This document shows positions 1-12,031 of a stretch of DNA of 64,000 bases, one piece after another. The stretch lies in assembly GCF_003952465.1 (NCBI RefSeq), contig NZ_CP034448.1, forward strand, positions 6,425,001-6,489,000. Direction: 5' to 3'. The notes beneath the pieces are model-generated. The model did no database searches. It was not told where the DNA came from and worked only from the letters and a program-made list of their open reading frames with translations. Each line of letters starts with the position of its first letter. Position 1 is the stretch's first letter. Position numbers and translations under genes: made by a program. This DNA comes from Mesorhizobium sp. M1B.F.Ca.ET.045.04.1.1. GTDB lineage: Bacteria; Pseudomonadota; Alphaproteobacteria; Rhizobiales; Rhizobiaceae.

Positions 1-215
1 AAGATGGTCGCGGGGATGCTATTCTCGACCAGCGCCGAGAGAATGCGCGTATCGGTCTTGCCGCCACAGGCGTCCAGCGTGAGCGCTACGCGCCCGCCGC
101 CCCGTTGCAGCTTCAGATGCAATGTCGGCTCGACCAGCGCCGCGGCATTGCCAACTGAGACCAGCGCGAACGACAAAGCGAGCGCGCAAAGAGATTTCCG
201 AAACAAATACGTCAT
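1..215 (-). CDS. Polysaccharide deacetylase (NodB-fold), N-terminal fragment
   Basis: Only the first ~71 codons are in the window; the gene continues past the left edge. The protein starts with a hydrophobic export signal (MTYLFRKSLCALALSFALVS) followed by VALTLDACGGKTD and SIPATIF, which matches the first motif of the NodB/CE4 polysaccharide deacetylase fold, where the Asp pair takes part in metal binding and catalysis. The likely role is N- or O-deacetylation of an envelope or exported polysaccharide. An in-frame ATG six codons upstream (position 233) is possible, but the ATG at 215 gives the cleaner signal peptide. The family call rests on one motif only. Confidence 0.65.
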   Translation of the reverse strand, partial: MTYLFRKSLCALALSFALVSVGNAAALVEPTLHLKLQRGGGRVALTLDACGGKTDTRILSALVENSIPATI

Positions 216-368
216 TATTTCCAAGCCCCGCATGTCGAGCCACTCAGCCGCAAGCTGGCGTCAACAAGACCCGCATCTAGGCGAAAATCGGGACGGCTCG
301 CACCCGAAAAGCAAGCACGCGACAATTTGCGTGGGCCGGCTGTTTTTAAGTATGTCGCTGCGATGCAT

Positions 369-475
369 TAAAGCGCGTCGCGCCGAAACGGATTCAGGCG
401 ACGCGCTTTAAGTCTTTGTTTTTATGCATGTCGTTTTCGCAAAACCGCTGCGCACTTTTGCACGACATGCGTTAG
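369..475. repeat. RIME-like double-palindrome intergenic element
   Basis: Two palindromes in tandem. The first has arms 369-381 (TAAAGCGCGTCGC) and 398-410, perfectly complementary, with a GATTC (GANTC) site in the loop. The second has arms 426-434 (GCATGTCGT) and 462-470. The right end contains the stop codon (472-474, read on the minus strand) of the glycosyltransferase gene. The same two-palindrome plan recurs at 15920, 39911 and 61842. The rest of the 216-471 gap shows nothing else I recognise. Confidence 0.8.
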
Positions 476-1575
476 ACTGCCTGCTCCAGCGCCATCTCGG
501 TCCGCGCCAGAAGTTCCCGCACCGCATCGACCACGCAATCCACGTCCAGGCGCCACACACAGCATGCCTTGCTCGGATCGATGCGCCGGCACAAGTCGCC
601 ACCGACGCAATCGCAAGGCATCGGCGGGCGCAACGAGATGCTGGGAACGCCGACGGGCCCCCACTGAACCGGATCGGTCAGGCCGAACAGGCCGACGACG
701 GGAGTGCCGGCCGCCGCCGCCATATGCATCGGGCCGCTCTCATTGCCGACGAACAACCTGGCCTCCTTGAGCAGCGCCAACAGCGTTTCGAGCGGGAGCG
801 CGCCGACCAGATTGACGACCGGCGTTTTCGCGGCCGCCATGATCTTGTCCGTCGCCTCGTTTTCGTCGGGACCGCCGACCAGAACGGCGTCCAGACCGGT
901 TTCCATCGATATCCGGTCGATCGTGGCGGCAAAGCGCTCGGGCTGCCAGCGGCGCCCGGGGAAGCTTGCTCCGGCATGCACCGCCACGAAGCCATGGGGC
1001 CGCAGACGATATTTGCCCAGCACAGCGAGGACCCGGGTCGTTTCGAGGGGCAGCGGGCGGATGGCCGGCGCCCTGACCCGCAGGTCCACGCCAAGCGCCT
1101 CGAGCGGCGACAGATAACGGTGGAGATAGTGCCGCTCGCCGAAAGCGTAGGGCCTCATCCTGACATTGGCAGGCTGGCGTTCATACCAGCGCATGCGCCG
1201 TTCCGTCGGGTGGTAACCCAGCCGGACCGGGGCATCGACCAAGCCGGAAAGGATCCGCGAGGTTTTCGAGTCGGTTATGTCGATGGCCATGTCGAAGCGC
1301 TGTTGCCGCAACTCGCGCACCATCCGGAACAGCTCGCGCCCGCGCTGCAGCGGCGTGCCGCGCATCATGGCACGGCGGAAGGTGACGACTTCGGCCGCGA
1401 TGCCGTGCGCCGTGAGGAAGCCGGCGAAGCGCGCCTCACAGAGGAAGACGATGCTGACGCCTGGATATTCGAGCTGCAGGTTCTTGGCCAATGCCGAGGC
1501 GAGCACGATGTCGCCGACGAATTTGGTCTGCAGGATCAGGATCGACCGGAAAGAGGTGGGGGAAATCTGCAGCAT
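472..1575 (-). CDS. Glycosyltransferase family 9 (ADP-heptose:LPS heptosyltransferase-like)
   Basis: Protein of about 367 aa beginning MLQISPTSFRSILILQTKF. Family 9 features: an N-terminal Rossmann strand with the LQTKFVGDIVLASALAKNL start typical of WaaF/WaaC-like enzymes, VAVHAGASFPGRRWQPERFA in the middle, and the nucleotide-sugar site FVGNESGPMHMAAAAGTPVV followed by LFGLTDPVQWGP. It probably transfers a heptose or related sugar onto lipopolysaccharide core at the inner membrane's cytoplasmic face. A C-terminal cysteine-rich stretch (CDCVGGDLCRR...CC) is present. The reading frame is open 15 codons further upstream, but the motif spacing favours this start. It follows ppdK on the same strand with a 121-bp gap. 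The exact acceptor cannot be told from sequence. Confidence 0.85.
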   Translation of the reverse strand: MLQISPTSFRSILILQTKFVGDIVLASALAKNLQLEYPGVSIVFLCEARFAGFLTAHGIAAEVVTFRRAMMRGTPLQRGRELFRMVRELRQQRFDMAIDITDSKTSRILSGLVDAPVRLGYHPTERRMRWYERQPANVRMRPYAFGERHYLHRYLSPLEALGVDLRVRAPAIRPLPLETTRVLAVLGKYRLRPHGFVAVHAGASFPGRRWQPERFAATIDRISMETGLDAVLVGGPDENEATDKIMAAAKTPVVNLVGALPLETLLALLKEARLFVGNESGPMHMAAAAGTPVVGLFGLTDPVQWGPVGVPSISLRPPMPCDCVGGDLCRRIDPSKACCVWRLDVDCVVDAVRELLARTEMALEQAV

Positions 1576-1696
1576 CTGTTTCTGGCACCAAGGAATTCGG
1601 AACCAGAAACTGCCGGGCAACGATGTCGGGATTGGGAACCGTCACGCGCACGTTCGCGTGAGTTTCCATACAAAATCGTAAGGTGTCGCGCGCCGC

Positions 1697-4381
<2,685 letters not shown>

Positions 4382-4599
4382 GCTCGCCCTCCAGGTCCTT
4401 GGAAGATAGACAACACCCGGACCAAGGCCCGGTTCCCCGCCCTTCCGATCCGAGCGATAGGATGCTGCAGTGCGAAAGGCAAGGTGTCGGCAAAGCAAGC
4501 GCCGCCGCTACAATCGATTAAGCAAAAGCTGCGTCAAAAAGACTTGCCGGTATCGGCGTCGCGATATAGAACATAACAAGAACAGAATGGAGTAGCGCA

Positions 4600-4944
4600 A
4601 TGAAACTCAACGGAAAACTCGACTATCTGGAACTGCCGGCCACCGGCGGGACGCTGGACAGCGTCAAATCCTTCTACAGCGCGGCGTTTTCCTGGTCGTT
4701 CACCGACTACGGACCGACCTACTCCGCCTTTGCCGAAGGGCTCGACGGCGGCTTCCAGGCCGACGCCGGCGAGGCGCCGGCCAAACCGCTGCCCGTGCTC
4801 TATTCCGAAAATCTCGAGGAGACGCTCAACGCGGTCGAGAATGCCGGCGGCGCGATCGTCAAGCCGATCTTCTCCTTTCCCGGCGGCAGGCGGTTCCATT
4901 TCACCGACCCGGCCGGCAACGAGCTCGCCGTCTGGGGCGAATAG
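4600..4944 (+). CDS. VOC (glyoxalase/bleomycin-resistance fold) family protein
   Basis: 114-aa single-module VOC protein: DYLELPATGGTLDSVKSFYS at the N-terminus and FHFTDPAGNELAVWGE at the C-terminus are the usual beta-alpha-beta-beta-beta edges, the latter carrying the conserved Glu metal ligand. A clear ribosome site (GGAG, about 8 nt upstream) precedes the ATG. VOC proteins bind small hydrophobic substrates or divalent metals; the substrate here is unknown. Its stop codon (4942-4944) lies inside a palindromic repeat that begins directly at the gene's end. It faces away from ppdK, with the 218-bp gap holding the divergent promoters. Confidence 0.85.
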   Translation: MKLNGKLDYLELPATGGTLDSVKSFYSAAFSWSFTDYGPTYSAFAEGLDGGFQADAGEAPAKPLPVLYSENLEETLNAVENAGGAIVKPIFSFPGGRRFHFTDPAGNELAVWGE

Positions 4945-5017
4945 GGCAGTATGGGAGTAGAGAAGTAGGGAACAGCGCCATGGACTGCCCTACTGCCTTA
5001 TTCCCCTATTCCTACCA
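4938..5017. repeat. Palindromic element, TAGGGCAGTA type
   Basis: Imperfect long inverted repeat: the left arm (GAATAGGGCAGTATGGGAG...) is complementary to the right arm (...CTACTGCCTTATTCCCCTATTC), around a centre near 4970-4983. The same family occurs at 56157-56250. The TAG stop of the VOC gene is part of the left arm. Confidence 0.75.
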
Positions 5018-5075
5018 TTGAGCTTTCCAGCGGCTCGTCCTATAAGGCCGCGCGCAGCGGGCACGGCCCGCCTGC

Positions 5076-5150
5076 TGGGGCGTCGCCAAGTGGTAAGGCA
5101 TCGGTTTTTGGTACCGACATTCCCAGGTTCGAATCCTGGCGCCCCAGCCA
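5076..5150 (+). tRNA. tRNA-Gln (anticodon UUG), CCA encoded
   Basis: Cloverleaf folds cleanly. The acceptor stem TGGGGCG pairs with CGCCCCA, then G and the encoded CCA. The anticodon arm TCGGT-TTTTGGT-ACCGA has loop positions 3-5 = TTG. The T arm contains GGTTCGAATCC. It stands alone between convergent genes, with no integrase or attachment repeat next to it. Confidence 0.97.
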
Positions 5151-5237
5151 TCCTCCAACGAAGATTTACCACGACCGATGATTGGCCGCGCGTTGCCTTG
5201 AAGATTCGTGCGGGTTGATCGAAGGCCCGGCCGAACG

Positions 5238-5747
5238 TCAAGCGCCTTGGACGGCGATTGCCGTGGTCAGCAGGATCAGGCTCAGCATCGCCAACGCCGC
5301 GCGGAGAACGTGCGAGAGTTCCCACCGGTTGCGAAGCGCTGTCCACTCTTCGGTTGGCGCGAGCGGGGTTCCGTCACTGCCTTCGGTTGCGAAGAAGCGC
5401 TTCGCCGGCGCGGTCAATTCCACCTCTTGCAGCCAGTGTTTGTTGATCGGCTGGGTTATGAGCCAGAAGACAAGCTGCATGGCGAGGAGCGCAACCAAAG
5501 CGCCGGCGGTCAGCCAGAACCGGACAGCGCCGCCCGACGTCAGCATCAGCGCAAACGTCGCAACGATCCCGCCGACCTCGGCGATGCCGCCTCCGATCGT
5601 GAAACCCGGATAATAGATTTGCTGCACGACAAAATACTCTTGCCTGCCGAGCCGCATTTTGCCCGGCAGTTCCAGCGCATGGGCGAGCGCCATGGCCATC
5701 GCGCTCGCCACGAGGATAACGGTCAGGACCTCCAGGAAAACATACAT
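5238..5747 (-). CDS. Four-helix integral membrane protein, DUF1772-like
   Basis: 169 aa with four predicted membrane helices: one at the N-terminus (MYVFLEVLTVILVASAMAMA), two around FTIGGGIAEVGGIVATFALML and WLTAGALVALLAMQLVFWLI, and one at the C-terminus (ALAMLSLILLTTAIAV). The pattern NKHWL ... EWTALRNRWELSHVLRAAL resembles the DUF1772/anthrone-oxygenase-like superfamily, but function is unknown. Start set at the ATG at 5747 because GAGAGG lies 8-9 nt upstream; another in-frame ATG is at 5762. It is transcribed away from the HAD-ATPase gene, leaving a 295-bp divergent promoter region in which I recognise nothing specific. Confidence 0.65.
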   Translation of the reverse strand: MYVFLEVLTVILVASAMAMALAHALELPGKMRLGRQEYFVVQQIYYPGFTIGGGIAEVGGIVATFALMLTSGGAVRFWLTAGALVALLAMQLVFWLITQPINKHWLQEVELTAPAKRFFATEGSDGTPLAPTEEWTALRNRWELSHVLRAALAMLSLILLTTAIAVQGA

Positions 5748-6042
5748 GGATGGGCCTCTCATTGCGGCTCCGCGAGGCGGCCTCGACGATTTCGAGCGAC
5801 GCTCCAGACCGAACGTAGGCGCGCTGGCGAGGTTCCATCGAGCAAGTAGGGCCTGCCGGGGAGCAATGCCGGAAGAGGTCTCGCCCGCAGGCGTCCCGCA
5901 CCAGTCGCACATGGCGCGCTGGATGCGCCGTGCGCAGGGCCGAACGCCCGGTCGTTTCGAAGCAAACCATCGGCTTAAACCTTTTGCGCCGACAGGCGTT
6001 GTTCGTTCCAGACGAGCGATCGCCAGCGGAGAGGACCATCCG

Positions 6043-7755
6043 ATGTATTTCATGGCATTGGCCACCGACTACGATGGCACGCTGGCGCATAACGGCCTGG
6101 TCGCCGCAAGCACGCTCTCGGCACTGGAAAAGCTGAAGCGATCCGGCCGCAAGCTGATCCTGGTCACCGGCCGCGAATTGCCCGACCTCAAGGAAGTGTT
6201 CCCGGAGATCGGCATGTTCGACAAGGTCGTGGCCGAAAACGGCGCGCTGATCTACACGCCTGCCAGCGAAGAGGAGCGCACGATTTCGCCCTCCCCGTCC
6301 GCCGATCTTGTCGACAGGCTGAAGAGACGCGGCGTCAAGCCGCTGTCGGTCGGCCGTTCGATCGTCGCCACCTGGGAACCCCACCAGGCCACGGTGCTCG
6401 ACGTCATCAAGAAACTCGGGCTGGAGCTGGAAATCATCTTCAACAAGGGCGCTGTGATGATCCTGCCCTCAGGCATCAACAAGGCGACGGGACTGGGGGC
6501 CGCGCTTACCGATCTCAAACTGTCGCCGAACAATGTGGTGGCCGTTGGCGATGCCGAAAACGACCATGCCTTCCTCAGGGCCGCGGGCTTGAGCGTCGCC
6601 GTCGCCAACGCCTTGCCGGCGGTGAAGGAAACAGCCGACTTCGTCACCAAAGGCGCGCGCGGCAAGGGCGTCGAGGACCTGATCCGCAAGCTGATCAAGC
6701 TCGACCATCTGATCGCTCGAAAGCGCTCACGCGGCGTCCTGTTGGGAACGGCCCATGGCAAGAAGATCTATCTGTCGCCCGTCGAGACCGTTCTCATTGC
6801 CGGAAGCTCCGGCATCGGCAAATCCACATTGGCCACGGCGCTGACCGAGCGGCTCGTCGAAAAAGGTTTGCAGTTCTGCATCTTCGATCCGGAAGGCGAC
6901 TATGACGGGCTGCAGGGCGCGGTGCCGCTCGGCGATGCCTCAAGCGCGCCGAGCAAGGACCAGTTGCTGGAGCTGATCGACAAGCCGGACAACAACATCG
7001 TGGTCAACGGGCTGGCGCTGAAGGTCGACGAGCGGCCCGATTTCTTTGCGGAGTTGCTGCCAGGCCTGGGCAGCGTCCGCTACCGCACGGCAAGGCCGAA
7101 TTGGCTGATCATCGACGAGGCGCACCATCTCTTGCCCAAAAAGCGCGAGGACACCCGCGCGGTGCTTTCGCTCGAGCTGCCGGGCACGGTGCTGATCACA
7201 GTGCATCCGGAGGCGATCTCGACGGGCGCCTTGCGCCTGGTGACGGCGGTCATTGCCCTCGGCCCAAAGGCGAAGGGCGTCATCAAGACCTTCTGCAAGG
7301 AGGCCGGACTGGAGGCGCCCAAGAATATCCCCACGCCGAAGGGCGATCGTGTGCTGTTGTGGCGGCCGCAGGACGACAAGAAGCCTTTCACCGTCAAGGC
7401 GATCGAGCCCGACCAATCGCTGAAGCGGCACAGCCGCAAATATGCAGAAGGCGAGCTCGACGAGGCCGGCAGCTTCTATTTTACCGGACCGAAGAAGGCG
7501 ATGAATCTGAGGGCGCACAATCTGATCATCTTCGCCCGGATGGCGGAAGGCATCGACGACAAAACCTGGGAATACCATCTGCGCGCCGGCGACTATTCCA
7601 AATGGTTCCGCCAACAGATCAGGGACAAGGAGCTGGCGCGCGAGACGGCCGAGGCCGAGAAGGACAAGCGTCTCTCGCCCGAGGAAAGCCGCAAGCGCGT
7701 GCTGGAGGCTGTGCGCCGCCGCTACACCGCGCCGGCCACGGCACCGGAGAAGTAA
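6043..7755 (+). CDS. HAD-IIB phosphatase fused to a P-loop (HerA/DUF87-like) ATPase
   Basis: 570 aa, two domains. Residues 1 to ~215 are a HAD-IIB (Cof-type) phosphatase: DYDGT (Asp9 nucleophile, Asp11), VTGRELPDL as motif II, NKG near 134, and GDAENDHAFL (169-178) as motif IV. Residues ~230-520 are a P-loop ATPase: Walker A AGSSGIGKST (253-262), FDPEGDYDGL (281-290) as in HerA/VirB4-like enzymes, and Walker B LIIDEAHHLL (355-364). The C-terminal ~50 residues are charged and helical. The fold assignments are solid; the substrate and reason for the fusion are unknown. HAD-IIB enzymes commonly act on sugar phosphates. The start is supported by GGAGAGG upstream. Confidence 0.85.
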   Translation: MYFMALATDYDGTLAHNGLVAASTLSALEKLKRSGRKLILVTGRELPDLKEVFPEIGMFDKVVAENGALIYTPASEEERTISPSPSADLVDRLKRRGVKPLSVGRSIVATWEPHQATVLDVIKKLGLELEIIFNKGAVMILPSGINKATGLGAALTDLKLSPNNVVAVGDAENDHAFLRAAGLSVAVANALPAVKETADFVTKGARGKGVEDLIRKLIKLDHLIARKRSRGVLLGTAHGKKIYLSPVETVLIAGSSGIGKSTLATALTERLVEKGLQFCIFDPEGDYDGLQGAVPLGDASSAPSKDQLLELIDKPDNNIVVNGLALKVDERPDFFAELLPGLGSVRYRTARPNWLIIDEAHHLLPKKREDTRAVLSLELPGTVLITVHPEAISTGALRLVTAVIALGPKAKGVIKTFCKEAGLEAPKNIPTPKGDRVLLWRPQDDKKPFTVKAIEPDQSLKRHSRKYAEGELDEAGSFYFTGPKKAMNLRAHNLIIFARMAEGIDDKTWEYHLRAGDYSKWFRQQIRDKELARETAEAEKDKRLSPEESRKRVLEAVRRRYTAPATAPEK

Positions 7756-7783
7756 CTTAGTCGATCCGGACGGGCGCGTTGCC

Positions 7784-10700
7784 TCAGCTCGCCTCGCGCA
7801 TCGCTTCGGCAGCCTGCAGGTCGACCGAGACCAGCTGGCTGACGCCCTGCTCGGCCATGGTGACGCCGAACAGGCGGTCCATGCGCGCCATGGTGATCGG
7901 GTTGTGGGTGATGATGACGAAGCGCGTCTCGGTGGTCTTCGCCATCTCTTCCATCAGGTTGCAGAAGCGCTCGACATTGTGGTCGTCGAGCGGCGCGTCG
8001 ACCTCGTCGAGCACGCAGATCGGCGCCGGATTGGTGAGGAAGACCGCAAAGATCAGCGACATCGCCGTCAACGCCTGCTCACCGCCGGAAAGCAGCGTCA
8101 TTGTCTGCGGCTTCTTGCCGGGCGGGCGGGCGAGGATTTCGAGCCCCGCCTCCAGCGGATCTTCCGACTCGATCAGCTGCAATTCGGCCGTGCCGCCGCC
8201 GAAGAGGTGCGAGAACAGCCGCTGGAAATGGCCGTTCACCACCTCGAAGGCCGACAGCAGCCGCTCGCGGCCTTCGCGGTTGAGGCTCTGGATCGCCTGG
8301 CGCAGCTTGCGGATGGCCTCGATGATGTCCTCGCGCTCGGAAACGATCGTCTCCAACCTGTCGGACAGCTCCTTCTGTTCTTCCTCGGCGCGCAGATTGA
8401 CGGCGCCGAGCCGCTCGCGTTCGATCTTCAGCCGGTCGAGCTGGCGCTCGATCTCGGCCATGTCGGGCATCGGATCGTCGGCTTCGAGGCCGGTATGCTT
8501 GATGACGAGATGCGGCGGCGTGTTCAGCGCTTCCTGGATGCGTGCCTCGACCTCGGCGCGCCGTTCGTCCGCCGCCGTCAGCCGCTCCTCGGCGCGGACG
8601 CGGGTCTCACGCGCTTCGGCAAGCGACTGGATTGCGGCGGTCGCCGCCTTGTCGAGCTCGGCCTGCTTGTTCTCCGCTTCCTGCAGCCGGTCGCCGGCCG
8701 CCTGGCGCAGCGCCTCGGCCTCGGAAAGCTGCGAAAGCAGCGCGCGGCGCTTGGCGTCGATCTCGTCGGGCGCATCGGCCAGCCTCTCGCGCTCGGCTTC
8801 GGCCTCGGCCTTGCGCTCGCCAAGTGCGGCGATCTGCGTCGAGGCGTTCTCGGCGCGCTCCAGCCAGTTCCTGCGCTCGGCGCCGATCGCGTCGAGCCTG
8901 CGTATGCGCGCCTCGGCCTCGCGCCGCAGGCCCTCATGCACGGCGCGCGCGTCGGCGAGCGTGGCGCGGTCGCGCGCGACATTGGCTGAAGCCTGTTCGA
9001 GTTGGAGCTGCAGGTCGCCGAGATCGGGTGCGTCCTTCAGCATTTCCTCGGCTTCGAGGAACGTGGCTTGTGTTTCCTCGTGGCTGTCGACGATGCGCGC
9101 GCGCGCCTCCTCTAGAGCGGCGCGCCGGCTCGCCAATTCGCCGCCGGCCTTCTCGGCCTCGGCCAGCGCATTGCGCGCGGCGTCCAGCCCGTGCTGGGCA
9201 TCGCGGCCGGCCTGGCGCGCGTTGCGCTCGGCTTCGCTCGCCTGCCGCATCGCCTGCTCGGCGCGCGCCAGCGCCTCCTCGGCCTCGCGCACGACGCGGG
9301 TCGCCTGCACCGCCTCGGCATCGAGCTCGGCCAAACGGTTCTTCTGCGCCAGCCGCTGCGCGGCGGCGGTCGGCGCGTCGGCGCTGGCCGTCAAGCCGTC
9401 CCAGCGCCAGAGCGCACCGTCGCGGCTCACCAGCCGCTGTCCAGGCGTCAGCAACGCTTGAAGCCGGCGGCCGTCGGCGGCATCGACAATGCCGATCTGC
9501 GCCAAGCGGCGGGCAAGCTGCGCCGGCGCGCGCACCACGCTGGCAAGGCTCTTCACGCCTTCGGGCAGCGCCGCATCGCCGGGCTGGACCGCGCTCTCGC
9601 CCCAGTGCACCGGGGCGCTGCGGTCGAGCGGGATATCGAGGTCCTCGCCCAGCGCCGCACCCAATGCAGTCTCATAGCCGCGCTCGACGCTGATCTGCTC
9701 GAGCACCGAGGGGAAAAGATCGCCGCTCGCGGCGTTGAGGATCTTGGCCAGCGTGCGCGCTTCGGTCTCGATGCGCTGCAACTCAGCCTTGGCGTCCTGC
9801 AGCGGCGGACGAGCGGCGCTTTCGGTGGCGCGCGCTTCGGCGACGGCCTGCTCGGCGGCGATGGCGCCGGCCTCGCTCTCTTCGAGGCGGGCCAGCGCGT
9901 CCTCGACCAGCAGCCGCTTCTCGGCCGGATCGGGCAGGCCGGAAATGCGCGCGACGATGTCGGAGAGCTCGCGGTCGACCTCGGCGAGCTGGCGGGCGAA
10001 GCGGTCGCGGCGCTCGGCGGTCTCGCGCAAAGTGCGCTCGATCTGGTGGCGCGAGGCGGCCGCCTCGGCCCGTTCGGCGGTCAGCGCGGCGAGCTTTGCC
10101 TCGCTTTGCGACAGCGTCGCGCCGGCCTGCTCGAAGGCGGCGCGCGTGGTGGCTTCGCGCTCGGCGGCGCCGGCGTTTTCCGAGTTGATCTCGGCCTCCT
10201 CGGCGCGCAGGCGCTCCAGGATATCGGCGTTGTCGCGCACCATCCGCTCCTCGCGGGCGATGTCGGCGTCGAGCTGTTGCAGCCGGCGTTCCAGCTCCGC
10301 CTGGCGCGAGCGGATGCGGCCGGCTTCCTCCTCGATCTGCGTCTTGGCGATCGACAGGCGCTGGAAAGCGGCGGCCGCGGCGGCTTCCGCGTCGCGCAGG
10401 TCGGGCAGCCGGTGCGCGGCGATGCCCTGCTCCCTGGCGGCCGCCATTTGCGCTGCGGCGCGGTCGCCGACCAGCGTGGTGGCAATAGCCAACGCCGAGC
10501 GCGCCTCGCCTTCCTGGGTCTTGGCCAATGTCCAGCGCAAGTGCAGTAGCGTCGCTTCGGCCTTGCGGATGTCGGCCGACAGGTTCTTGAAGCGGGAGGC
10601 CTGGCGCGCCTGGCGCTTCAGGCTCTCGATCTGGCTTTCCAGCTCGCCGACGACGTCGTCCAGCCGCTCGAGGTTCTGCTCCGCCGCCTTCAGCCTCAGC

Positions 10701-11242
10701 TCGGCTTCATGGCGGCGCGTGTGCAGGCCGGAGATGCCGGCGGCCTCTTCGAGGAGGGCGCGGCGGGCCTGGGGCTTGGCCTGGATCAGCTCGCCGATGC
10801 GGCCCTGCCCGACCATGGAGGGCGAGCGGGCGCCGGTCGACTGGTCGGCGAAGAGCAGCTGCACGTCCTTGGCGCGGGCCTCCTTGCCGTTGATGCGATA
10901 GAGCGAGCCGGCCTCGCGCTCGATGCGGCGCGACACCTGCAATTCATCGGCATCGTTGAAGGCGGCGGGCGCCGTGCGGTCGCTATTGTCGAGAAAAAGC
11001 GTGACTTCGGCGGTGTTTCGTGCCGGCCGCGCGCCGGAGCCTGAAAAGATCACGTCGTCCATGCCGGACGCGCGCATGTTCTTGTAGGAGCTTTCGCCCA
11101 TCACCCAGCGCAGCGCCTCGACGAGGTTCGACTTGCCGCAGCCGTTCGGCCCAACGATGCCGGTCAACCCGCGTTCGATGACGAACTCACCGGGCTCGAC
11201 GAAGGACTTGAAACCGAGGAGGCGAAGGCGCGAAAACTTCAT
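7784..11242 (-). CDS. smc: Chromosome segregation protein SMC
   Basis: 1152 aa, the expected length. Head halves at the ends: Walker A VGPNGCGKSN (30-39) in the N-terminus, and at the C-terminus the ABC signature LLSGGEQALTAMSL followed by Walker B PICVLDEVDAPLDDHNV. Between them lie two long Ala/Glu/Arg-rich coiled coils around a hinge near the middle (GALWRWDGL region). SMC dimers form the condensin ring with ScpA/ScpB and organise the origin region of the chromosome. The gene follows the DsbA-like lipoprotein gene on the same strand, 60 bp downstream of it. The smc/dsbA pairing supports a vertically inherited core locus. Confidence 0.97.
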   Translation of the reverse strand: MKFSRLRLLGFKSFVEPGEFVIERGLTGIVGPNGCGKSNLVEALRWVMGESSYKNMRASGMDDVIFSGSGARPARNTAEVTLFLDNSDRTAPAAFNDADELQVSRRIEREAGSLYRINGKEARAKDVQLLFADQSTGARSPSMVGQGRIGELIQAKPQARRALLEEAAGISGLHTRRHEAELRLKAAEQNLERLDDVVGELESQIESLKRQARQASRFKNLSADIRKAEATLLHLRWTLAKTQEGEARSALAIATTLVGDRAAAQMAAAREQGIAAHRLPDLRDAEAAAAAAFQRLSIAKTQIEEEAGRIRSRQAELERRLQQLDADIAREERMVRDNADILERLRAEEAEINSENAGAAEREATTRAAFEQAGATLSQSEAKLAALTAERAEAAASRHQIERTLRETAERRDRFARQLAEVDRELSDIVARISGLPDPAEKRLLVEDALARLEESEAGAIAAEQAVAEARATESAARPPLQDAKAELQRIETEARTLAKILNAASGDLFPSVLEQISVERGYETALGAALGEDLDIPLDRSAPVHWGESAVQPGDAALPEGVKSLASVVRAPAQLARRLAQIGIVDAADGRRLQALLTPGQRLVSRDGALWRWDGLTASADAPTAAAQRLAQKNRLAELDAEAVQATRVVREAEEALARAEQAMRQASEAERNARQAGRDAQHGLDAARNALAEAEKAGGELASRRAALEEARARIVDSHEETQATFLEAEEMLKDAPDLGDLQLQLEQASANVARDRATLADARAVHEGLRREAEARIRRLDAIGAERRNWLERAENASTQIAALGERKAEAEAERERLADAPDEIDAKRRALLSQLSEAEALRQAAGDRLQEAENKQAELDKAATAAIQSLAEARETRVRAEERLTAADERRAEVEARIQEALNTPPHLVIKHTGLEADDPMPDMAEIERQLDRLKIERERLGAVNLRAEEEQKELSDRLETIVSEREDIIEAIRKLRQAIQSLNREGRERLLSAFEVVNGHFQRLFSHLFGGGTAELQLIESEDPLEAGLEILARPPGKKPQTMTLLSGGEQALTAMSLIFAVFLTNPAPICVLDEVDAPLDDHNVERFCNLMEEMAKTTETRFVIITHNPITMARMDRLFGVTMAEQGVSQLVSVDLQAAEAMREAS

Positions 11243-11302
11243 TCGCGCCGCCCCATACAGGCGAACGCGCCGAAGCTAGGCCGCTTCGGCGCGGCCTGGA
11301 CG

Positions 11303-12031
11303 TCAGAGCAGAGGGTCGATGATGGCCGACATTTCCTCAATCGACATCGCCCCTTTGTAGGTCTTTCCGTTGATGAAGAAGGTCGGCGTCGAGTCGACCT
11401 TGAACTCGTCCGCTCCGCGTTTCTGGACTGCTCTCACATCGTCCAGAAGTTTCTGGTCCGTCAAGCAGGCCTCGAAGGACTCCTGTGTAAAACCGGCAAG
11501 CTTGGAGATCTGCAACAGCGCTTCCTTGGTGTTGCTAACGCCAACCCAGCTCGGCTGCTGCTTGAACAGCACGTCGACCATGGCGAAGTAGTTGTCCTTG
11601 GCGCAGCGCGCCAGCATGAAGCCGGCCTCGGCGCTCGGGTCGAACGGGAATTCGCGCAGGATGTAGCGCGCCTTGCCGGTGTCGATGTATTTCGACTTCA
11701 ACTGCGGGAAGGTTGCCTCATTGAAATGCGCGCAATGCGGGCAAGTCATCGAGGCATATTCGACGATGGTGACCTTGGCATCGTCCTTGCCGAGTTGCTT
11801 GTCGGGCAACGCGCCGGGCTTCAGCAGCTCCGCCATGTCGACCGTGCCCTGCGCTTCCGGCACCTGGACGGCAGCCGGCGACGCAGGCTTGGCCGGCGTC
11901 GACGGATTGGCAGGCTTCACATCGGCCGCCTTTGCGTCCTCGCCCGAGTCGCTGCATGCGGCAAGCAACGCCACCGCCGGAACGGCGGCCAGCCAAGTCA
12001 AAAGGTTCCTGCGGGACAAAGAACGGTTCAT
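11303..12031 (-). CDS. DsbA-family thiol-disulfide lipoprotein
   Basis: 242 aa. The N-terminus is a lipoprotein signal (lipobox LLAAC, Cys26), followed by a Pro/Ala-rich linker (~35-65) and a thioredoxin-fold domain with the active site TCPHC (Cys97, Cys100) and the cis-proline motif STPTFFING. It probably oxidises or isomerises cysteines of exported proteins, anchored in the envelope. The start is the ATG at 12031, with AGGTG about 7 nt upstream; a GTG three codons earlier is less likely because it overlaps that ribosome site. It lies directly upstream of smc. Confidence 0.88.
   Translation of the reverse strand: MNRSLSRRNLLTWLAAVPAVALLAACSDSGEDAKAADVKPANPSTPAKPASPAAVQVPEAQGTVDMAELLKPGALPDKQLGKDDAKVTIVEYASMTCPHCAHFNEATFPQLKSKYIDTGKARYILREFPFDPSAEAGFMLARCAKDNYFAMVDVLFKQQPSWVGVSNTKEALLQISKLAGFTQESFEACLTDQKLLDDVRAVQKRGADEFKVDSTPTFFINGKTYKGAMSIEEMSAIIDPLL

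Noticed and set aside
5076..5150. tRNA-Gln as an integration site
   Set aside because: There is no integrase, no direct repeat of the tRNA 3' end, and no change of gene content next to it.
8542..9693. 383-aa and neighbouring long plus-strand frames (e.g. 9191-10549)
   Set aside because: They overlap the smc coiled coil, whose Ala/Glu/Arg codons leave all frames open; no motif found.
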